Below, one piece after another: positions 58,513-64,000 of a DNA stretch of 64,000 bases. The translations under genes were made by a program, and so were the position numbers. Source of the DNA: Onion yellows phytoplasma OY-M (GTDB lineage: Bacteria; Bacillota_I; Bacilli_A; Acholeplasmatales; Acholeplasmataceae). The DNA is taken from contig AP006628.2 in the NCBI GenBank assembly GCA_000009845.1, forward strand, positions 186,001 to 250,000, given 5' to 3'. Under the pieces are notes generated by a model, which saw only the letters and a program-made list of their open reading frames with translations, did not search any database and had not been told where the DNA came from. Each line of letters opens with the position of its first letter. The stretch's first letter is position 1.

Positions 58513-58802
58513 TGAATAAATACTATGATTTAGTTAAAGCACCAATCATTACTGAATTAACTAATAAATTGATCGAAAGACAAAATAAATACACTTTTAA
58601 AGTTGCCAAAACAGCTAATAAAGTAGAAATTAAAAAAGCTTTAGAAAGCATTTTTCAAGTAAAAGTTTTATCAGTTAACACTCGCAACGTTTTACCACAA
58701 TTCAAAAGAAAAGGTAAATTCGAAGGCTATACTTCGGGTTATAAAAAAGCTATTTGTAAAGTAGCTCCGGGACAAAAAATCGAAATCCTTGCTAACGAAT
58801 AA
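58512..58802 (+). CDS. rplW: 50S ribosomal protein L23, 96 aa
   Basis: uL23 sits at the tunnel exit and docks trigger factor and SRP. KAPIITELTNKL, YTFKVAKTANKVEIKKALE and RKGKFEGYTSGYKKA match the family. It overlaps the rplD stop by one base (TAATG), implying coupled translation. Confidence 0.96.
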   Translation: MNKYYDLVKAPIITELTNKLIERQNKYTFKVAKTANKVEIKKALESIFQVKVLSVNTRNVLPQFKRKGKFEGYTSGYKKAICKVAPGQKIEILANE

Positions 58803-58861
58803 ACTCAAACCCAACCAAAACAACGATTAACGATTAAAAAAATACAAGGCAGGTATAAATT

Positions 58862-59692
58862 ATGGCAATTAAAAAATATAAGCCTACTACAAATGGATGT
58901 CGTAATATGAGTGTTTCTGCTTTTTCAGAAATCACCACTCAAACTCCTGAAAAAAGATTATTGGTATCTCATAAAGACCAAGCCGGACGCAACAACCAAG
59001 GTAAAATTACAGTAAGACATCGTGGCGGCGGCGTTAAAAGAAAATACCGTTTAATTGATTTTAAAAGAAACAAAGATAACATTGTTGGCAAAGTAGCTAC
59101 CATTGAATACGATCCAAACCGCAGTGCTAACATCGCTTTAATTCACTATTTAGACGGCGAAAAAAGATACATTCTTGCTCCTAAAGGACTTACAGTAGGG
59201 ATGCAAATTGTCTCTGGTAAAGAAGCAGATATTAAAGTTGCCAATTGCCTTCCTTTAATGAATATTCCAGTAGGAACCACTGTTCATAACATCGAATTAA
59301 AACCAGGTAAAGGCGGACAAATTGCTCGTAGTGCTGGTTCTTTTTGTCAAATTATTAGTAGAGAAGACAAATACGTGCTATTACGTCTTCAATCAGGCGA
59401 AGTTCGCAAAGTTCTTGGAACTTGTCGTGCTACTATTGGAGAGATCGGCAACGAATCTTATAAACTAATTAATTACGGTAAAGCAGGCAAAAAACGTTTC
59501 TTAGGAATAAGACCAACAGTAAGAGGTTCTGCGATGAACCCGAACGATCACCCTCATGGCGGTGGTGAAGGTAGAGCTCCTATTGGACGCAAATCACCAA
59601 TGACACCTTGGGGCAAAAAAGCTCGTGGGGTCAAAACTCGTGACCGTAAAAAAGCATCTAATGCTTTAATTATTAGACGTCGTACAAAATAA
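58862..59692 (+). CDS. rplB: 50S ribosomal protein L2, 276 aa
   Basis: uL2 binds at the subunit interface near the peptidyl transferase centre. [29 protein letters not shown] and the C-terminal [20 protein letters not shown] (with the functionally important His) are intact. Length is standard. Confidence 0.97.
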   Translation: MAIKKYKPTTNGCRNMSVSAFSEITTQTPEKRLLVSHKDQAGRNNQGKITVRHRGGGVKRKYRLIDFKRNKDNIVGKVATIEYDPNRSANIALIHYLDGEKRYILAPKGLTVGMQIVSGKEADIKVANCLPLMNIPVGTTVHNIELKPGKGGQIARSAGSFCQIISREDKYVLLRLQSGEVRKVLGTCRATIGEIGNESYKLINYGKAGKKRFLGIRPTVRGSAMNPNDHPHGGGEGRAPIGRKSPMTPWGKKARGVKTRDRKKASNALIIRRRTK

Positions 59693-59704
59693 GGAGTTGT
59701 TAAT

Positions 59705-59986
59705 ATGCCACGTTCAGTTAAAAAAGGACCTATTGTTGCTAGCCATCTATTAGCAAAAATAGAAAAACAAAAAAACTTAAAAAACAAAAAAGTGATCCAA
59801 ACTTGGTCACGCAGTTCTACAATCACACCTATTTTTGTAGGACACAAAATCGCTGTTTATAACGGACGCGAACACATTCCAGTCTACATTACAGAAAACA
59901 TGGTAGGACATAAGTTAGGTGAATTTTCCCCTACACGTACTTACCGCGGACACAACAAAAAAGACAAAAAAATTCAAAAAAAATAA
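59705..59986 (+). CDS. rpsS: 30S ribosomal protein S19, 93 aa
   Basis: uS19 lies in the 30S head. [31 protein letters not shown] and [16 protein letters not shown] match the family throughout. AAGGAG precedes the ATG. Confidence 0.96.
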
Positions 59987-60002
59987 ATGGGAAGGAATAA
60001 CT

Positions 60003-60392
60003 ATGGAAACCCAAAACGCCAAAGCGATTGCTAGAAAAATTTCAATCGCCCCTCGAAAAGCACGTTTAGTTGTTGATTTAATTCGAGGAAAAAATATTGC
60101 ACAAGCTCAAGCCATTTTAACTTTTACCCCTAAAGTAGCTGCTCCCGTTATTTTAAAACTTTTAAACAGTGCTGTTTCCAATGCTGTTAATAATTTAAAA
60201 TTAAACCGCGAACAACTTTATGTTAAAGAAGTTTTTGTCAACGAAGGTTTGCGTTTAAAACGTATGTTTCCAAGAGCTAAAGGTTCTGGTGATATGATTA
60301 AAAAAAGAACCAGCCACATTACTTTAGTAATAACTTCTAGCACAAACTTGCAAACATCAAAGGAGGAAGAACAAAGTGGGTCAAAAAACTAA
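60003..60392 (+). CDS. rplV: 50S ribosomal protein L22, 129 aa
   Basis: uL22 lines the exit tunnel. [19 protein letters not shown] and the C-terminal [17 protein letters not shown] are diagnostic. I chose ATG 60003, with GGAAGGA six bases upstream; a longer frame from 59919 only reads through the end of rpsS. It ends in a Ser/Glu-rich tail and overlaps rpsC by 17 bases. The rplV-rpsC segment is a standard phytoplasma typing marker. Confidence 0.96.
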
Positions 60393-61134
60393 TCCTAACG
60401 GCTTAAGATTAGGCATTATTAGAACTTGGGAATCTCAATGGTGTGTTAATGATAAAGAAATTCCTAATTTAATTAAAGAAGATTTTTTAATTCGTAAACT
60501 AATCAATAATTTTACTAAAAAAAGTGCTATCAGTCAAATTGACATTGAACGCCTAAAAGAAAAAAATAAAAACCGTATCACTATTTCTGTCCACACCGCT
60601 AAACCAGGCGTTATTATTGGAAAAGATGGCGATACACGCAACAAATTAGTTGCCAAACTCAAAGAACTTACCCAAAAAGACGTTAATCTTAACGTGTTAG
60701 AAGTTAAAAACTCTGATAAAATCGCTTTATTAATTGCTCAAAATATGGCTGAACAACTAGAAAATCGTATGTTTTTCCGCCGTGTTCAAAAAATGGCAAT
60801 CCAAAAAGCCCTAAAAGCTGGTGCCAAAGGAGTAAAAACTTTAATTTCTGGTCGTTTGGGTGGTGCTGAAATAGCTCGTAGCGAAGGACATGCCGAAGGC
60901 AGAGTTCCTCTACACACTCTAAGAGCAGACATCGATTACGCTGCTGTTGAAGCTCACACTACTTATGGAGTTTTAGGAATTAAAGTATGGATTTTCCACG
61001 GTGAAGTTTTACCAGGACAAACCATTCTAGACACTAGAAAACCGTTTGCTTCCCAATCTTCTAACACTCCTAACAGACGCCCTCGCAATTTCAAAGGAGG
61101 CAACAATAATCATGTTAATGCCAAAAAGAACTAA
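60376..61134 (+). CDS. rpsC: 30S ribosomal protein S3, 252 aa
   Basis: uS3 forms part of the mRNA entry site and has helicase activity. [18 protein letters not shown] starts it. The KH-domain GxxG region is VIIGKDGD at about residue 78, and the later [10 protein letters not shown] is conserved. Translation begins at GTG 60376 after AGGAGG. A basic Asn-rich tail extends past the core. Confidence 0.97.
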
Positions 61135-61534
61135 ATATCGTCGTCCTCACCGCGTTAGTTTTGAAGGAAAATCAAAAGGTAAAAACGTTATTGCCAACGG
61201 AAACCACGCTTTGGTTGCCAAAGAAGGTGCTTTTATCACTAACAAACAAATTGAAGCCGCTCGTATTGCAATGACACGTTACATGAAAAGAACAGGAAAA
61301 GTGTGGATCAACATTTTCCCACATCTATCCTTAACTAAAAAACCTTTAGAAGTAAGAATGGGTTCTGGTAAAGGTTCTCCTGAAGAATGGGTAGCTGTGG
61401 TAAAAACAGGTAAAGTTTTGTTCGAAGTTAAAGACACCACTAATTCTTCCAAAGTAGAAATGGAAGCTTTAAGACTTGCGTCTCACAAACTACCGATTAA
61501 AACTAAAATCGTTAAAAAAGGTGCTGAAGTATGA
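61112..61534 (+). CDS. rplP: 50S ribosomal protein L16, 140 aa
   Basis: uL16 contacts the A-site tRNA elbow. [30 protein letters not shown] and [13 protein letters not shown] are diagnostic. ATG 61112, 11 bases after AAAGGAGG, is preferred to a longer frame from 61046 that only overlaps rpsC; ATG 61118 is possible. Its TGA overlaps the rpmC start (ATGA). Confidence 0.96.
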
Positions 61535-61851
61535 AAACTCAAGAAATTTTAAAATTAAAACCAGAAGAATTAGAAAACAAAGTAGACAAGTTAAAACAAG
61601 AACTGTTTGATTTGCGTTTTCAATTAGCTTTAGGCAAACTCACTAACACTGCCAAAATCAAAAAGCTTAAAAAAACCATTGCTCGCATCAAAACAATCCT
61701 AACCCAAAAAAGCAATCAACAAACAGCCAATACTCCAATTTTTGTCACTTCCACTGCCAAACCTGTTTTATCAAATCAAAGCCCAACCCCACAACCAACT
61801 ACCCCTGATTTAGATGACACTGTAGAAACTATCAAGGAGGAGCAACAATAA
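61531..61851 (+). CDS. rpmC: 50S ribosomal protein L29 with C-terminal extension, 106 aa
   Basis: The N-terminal 65 residues are a normal uL29: helix [29 protein letters not shown] followed by the second helix [15 protein letters not shown]. The remaining 40 residues are Thr/Pro/Gln/Asn-rich and acidic at the end, beyond the usual L29 length. L29 lies near the tunnel exit, so the tail could reach nascent-chain factors; this is a guess. Start and stop both overlap neighbours (ATGA and TAATG). Confidence 0.93.
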   Translation: MKTQEILKLKPEELENKVDKLKQELFDLRFQLALGKLTNTAKIKKLKKTIARIKTILTQKSNQQTANTPIFVTSTAKPVLSNQSPTPQPTTPDLDDTVETIKEEQQ

Positions 61852-62114
61852 TGCAACGCAATTTTAGAAAAACTTTCGTAGGTAAAGTAGTTTCAGATAA
61901 AATGGATAAAACCATTACTGTTATTGTTGATATTTACAAAAAAGACCCTTTATATGGCAAAAGAGTGAAACAATCGAAAAAATTCCACGTCCATGATGAA
62001 AATCAAGAAGCCAAACCAGGCGATTTAGTTAATTTTATGGAAACAAGACCTCTTTCTAAAACTAAAAGATTTCGATTATTCAAAATTCTTTCCCATGCAA
62101 AGAGCGCAAAGTAA
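61851..62114 (+). CDS. rpsQ: 30S ribosomal protein S17, 87 aa
   Basis: uS17 stabilises 16S r[24 protein letters not shown], the [13 protein letters not shown] segment and [14 protein letters not shown] match the family. AAGGAGG lies just before the ATG inside rpmC. Confidence 0.96.
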   Translation: MQRNFRKTFVGKVVSDKMDKTITVIVDIYKKDPLYGKRVKQSKKFHVHDENQEAKPGDLVNFMETRPLSKTKRFRLFKILSHAKSAK

Positions 62115-62126
62115 GGAGATTTTGAT

Positions 62127-62489
62127 ATGATTCAACGAGAAAGTCGTTTAGTTGTAGTTGACAACAGCGGTGCTAAAGAAGTTTTAGTTATTGGTATTTT
62201 AGGAGGCACTCGTCGTAGTCATGTAAATATCGGAGATATTGTATTAGTAACTGTTAAATCAGGTTCTGGTACAGTTAAAAAACATGACGTTCTAAAAGCT
62301 GTCATTGTACGCACCAAAAAAGGTCTAAGACGTAAAAATGGCTCTTACATTAAATTTGACGACAATGCTGTAGTACTTTTAAAAGAAGATTTAAATATTA
62401 TTGGCACCCGTATTTTTGGTCCAGTAGTTAGAGAATTGAGTGATAAGAAATTTTCCAAAATAGTTTCTTTAGCCCAATTAGTTTTGTAA
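62127..62489 (+). CDS. rplN: 50S ribosomal protein L14, 120 aa
   Basis: uL14 lies at the subunit interface. [36 protein letters not shown] and the C-terminal [12 protein letters not shown] are diagnostic. AAGGAG precedes the ATG. Confidence 0.97.
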
Positions 62490-62501
62490 GGAGACAACTC
62501 A

Positions 62502-62850
62502 ATGCGTATTAAAGTAGGAGAAACAGTAGCTATTTTAGCTGGCAAAGATCGTTTTGTAACAGACGAATCAGGTAAAAAATGACTAAAACAGGCAAGAGTA
62601 TTAAAAGTTTTTGCCAAAACTCAAAAAATTATTGTTGAAGGTGTCAACATCAAAACCAAACACCAACCCCCCTTCACAAAACGAAGAAAAGGGCACCATC
62701 GTTAAACAAGAAGCTCCCATTCATGTTTCTAATGTAGCTTTAGTTTGCCCCCAAACACAAACTCCCACTAAAGTAGGAATTCGCATACAATCAGGTAAAA
62801 AAGTTCGTTATGCTAAAAAATCAAATCAAACATTAGACGAAAAAAATTAA
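62502..62850 (+). CDS. rplX: 50S ribosomal protein L24, sequence disrupted at two or more places
   Basis: uL24 starts 50S assembly. From ATG 62502 (AAGGAG upstream) MRIKVGETVAILAGKDRF is a normal start. An in-frame TGA follows at 62580-62582. The region reads best as GKKMTKTGKVLKVF if one A is added to the A6 run and one A removed about 17 bases later. The core IIVEGVNIKTKH is in the starting frame. One C too many in the C6 run 62667-62672 then shifts the frame; the second frame supplies EAPIHVSNVALVCP and the C-terminus. Expected length is 115 residues. Being essential, it is probably intact in the organism. Confidence 0.88.
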
Positions 62851-62865
62851 GGAGGCTTTGCATCA

Positions 62866-63411
62866 ATGTCAATGAAAAAAGAAAATACTCTAGACTATTC
62901 CAAAATCACTGCCACCTTAATGGAAACTTTTAATTATAAATCCGTTATGCAAGTCCCAAAAGTAGAAAAAGTTGTCATCAATATGGGCGTAGGCGATGCT
63001 ATTTTTAATGTTAAAGTTTTGGATGATGTAGTAGAAGAATTAAAATTATTAAGCGGACAAAGCCCTGTTATCACTAAAGCCAAAAAAGCTATTTCTAATT
63101 TCAAATTACGTGAAGGCATGCCAATTGGAGCTAAAGTGACTTTAAGAGGAGCCCGCAAAGAGGCGTTTTTATGCAAACTAACTCGTTTAGTTTTCCCCCG
63201 CGTAAGAGATTTTAGAGGCATTTCTGGTAAATCTTTTGACGGCAGAGGCAATTACGCTCTAGGATTAAAAGAACAAATCGTTTTTCCAGAAATTAATATC
63301 GACAAAGTTAAAAAAATTCGTGGCATGGATATCATCATTGTAACTACTGCCAAAAATAACACTCAAGCCAAAAAGCTTTTAGAGCTTTATGGTATGCCGT
63401 TTAAAAATTAA
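62866..63411 (+). CDS. rplE: 50S ribosomal protein L5, 181 aa
   Basis: uL5 binds 5S rRNA and contacts P-site t[43 protein letters not shown] and [18 protein letters not shown] are diagnostic. AAGGAGG lies about 10 bases before ATG 62866; a second ATG at 62872 is also possible. Confidence 0.97.
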   Translation: MSMKKENTLDYSKITATLMETFNYKSVMQVPKVEKVVINMGVGDAIFNVKVLDDVVEELKLLSGQSPVITKAKKAISNFKLREGMPIGAKVTLRGARKEAFLCKLTRLVFPRVRDFRGISGKSFDGRGNYALGLKEQIVFPEINIDKVKKIRGMDIIIVTTAKNNTQAKKLLELYGMPFKN

Positions 63412-63425
63412 AGGAACTATTACTT

Positions 63426-63695
63426 ATGGCTAAAAAATCCAAAATCGTAAAAGATCAAAAACAAAGAGAGCTAGTTTTAAAATATGCCAAACTACGCTTA
63501 GAACTTAAAAAAAAAGCTGACTATGCTGGGTTGTCTCAAATTCCTGCCAAAGCATCACCTGTACGTTTAAAAAACAGAGATTCTATTGATGGAAGACCAC
63601 GCGGATACATTCGTAAATTCGGCATTTCCCGCATTAATTTTAGGCAGTTAGCTCATCAAGGTAAATTACCTGGAGTCAGAAAAACTAGTTGGTAA
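63426..63695 (+). CDS. rpsN: 30S ribosomal protein S14, zinc-free type, 89 aa
   Basis: uS14 lies in the 30S head. The protein is the longer 89-residue form without the CxxC zinc pairs. [29 protein letters not shown] and the C-terminal [11 protein letters not shown] identify it. With the zinc-poor L32, it suggests reduced zinc demand of the ribosome. Confidence 0.96.
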   Translation: MAKKSKIVKDQKQRELVLKYAKLRLELKKKADYAGLSQIPAKASPVRLKNRDSIDGRPRGYIRKFGISRINFRQLAHQGKLPGVRKTSW

Positions 63696-63716
63696 AGGTA
63701 AAAAGGAGGCTCAAAC

Positions 63717-64000
63717 ATGGTTATGACAGACCCTATTGCAGATATGCTGACACGCATTCGTAATGCCAATCAAATGTCACATTTAAAAGTGTTAGTACCT
63801 GCTTCTAAGTTAAAATTAGAAATTTTAGCAGTTTTAAAAAAAGAAGGTTTTATTAAAGATTTTTATCTACCTCAGTCATCTCGCGAAATAATTATTAGTT
63901 TGAAATATGCTCCCAACAAAGAAAGAGTTATTAAAGGCTTAAAAAGAGTTTCCAAACCAGGACTTAGAGTTTATGCATCAGCAGAACAAATTCCTAAAGT
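63717..64000 (+). CDS. rpsH: 30S ribosomal protein S8, partial (cut by the window end)
   Basis: Ninety-four codons are present after ATG 63717 (AAAAGGAGG upstream). [16 protein letters not shown] is the standard uS8 start, and [15 protein letters not shown] lies near the cut. uS8 binds 16S rRNA helix 21 and in E. coli represses the spc operon. Confidence 0.96.
   Translation, partial: MVMTDPIADMLTRIRNANQMSHLKVLVPASKLKLEILAVLKKEGFIKDFYLPQSSREIIISLKYAPNKERVIKGLKRVSKPGLRVYASAEQIPK

Noticed and set aside
62580-62582. In-frame TGA in rplX as evidence for UGA meaning tryptophan
   Set aside because: The only tRNA-Trp seen has anticodon CCA, rplP and other genes end properly at TGA, and the L24 consensus at this point is better met by small indels than by a tryptophan.
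1-64000. CRISPR arrays, insertion sequences, rRNA genes, replication origin
   Set aside because: No regularly spaced repeats, transposase, rRNA motifs or DnaA-box clusters were found on reading the window.

Overview
The window looks like part of a 'Candidatus Phytoplasma' chromosome, probably of the aster yellows type. The evidence is strong A+T bias, short intergenic spaces, a Gram-positive-like gene order with AGGAGG ribosome binding sites, and a single tRNA-Trp with anticodon CCA, with UGA read as stop. There are glycolysis genes, peptide importers, an ER/archaeal-type (S26B) signal peptidase and a protein built from DUF2963-like repeats. The genus call is an inference from these traits; no database was searched.

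Layout. 0-3.2 kb: poorly conserved membrane and secreted proteins, then a hemolysin III-family protein. 3.4-5.7 kb: acetate kinase and five tRNAs (Ser, then His-Gln-Leu-Trp behind a clear promoter). 6-7.6 kb: two lineage-specific membrane-anchored proteins. 7.9-10 kb: signal peptidase, uracil-DNA glycosylase and dUTPase. 10-14.7 kb: rpsB-tsf-pyrH-frr-cdsA. 15-21 kb: glycolytic genes tpiA, fbaA, pgk and gapA, with a HAD phosphatase and a small membrane protein between them. 21.3-27.9 kb: an ECF vitamin-transport region (S components, two ATPases, EcfT) enclosing oligopeptidase F. 28-38.5 kb: glyA, rsgA, ychF, ileS, a YitT-type protein and a calcium-type P-ATPase. 38.5-49.1 kb, minus strand: an M32 carboxypeptidase and an oligopeptide ABC operon with three tandem binding proteins. 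49.4-56.3 kb: an accessory stretch with a 1,028-residue coiled-coil protein, two related secreted proteins, gene fragments, rpmF and a pair of related membrane proteins. 56.5-64 kb: the S10/spc ribosomal protein operon up to a partial rpsH.

Metabolic logic. The cell appears to live on imported compounds. Peptides enter through the Opp/Dpp system and can be cut by PepF and the M32 carboxypeptidase. Vitamins enter through the ECF module, sugars pass through glycolysis, and acetyl phosphate yields ATP through AckA. Secreted proteins are matured by the S26B signal peptidase.

Caution on sequence quality. At least ten genes carry a frameshift or in-frame stop, mostly single-base indels in short homopolymer runs. 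Two are essential ribosomal protein genes (rplC, rplX). Sequencing or assembly error is therefore a serious alternative to true gene decay for every disrupted gene here, and this is the most consequential observation in the window. The most interesting uncharacterised biology is in the 49.4-56.3 kb stretch and in the duplicated S-component locus at 22 kb.
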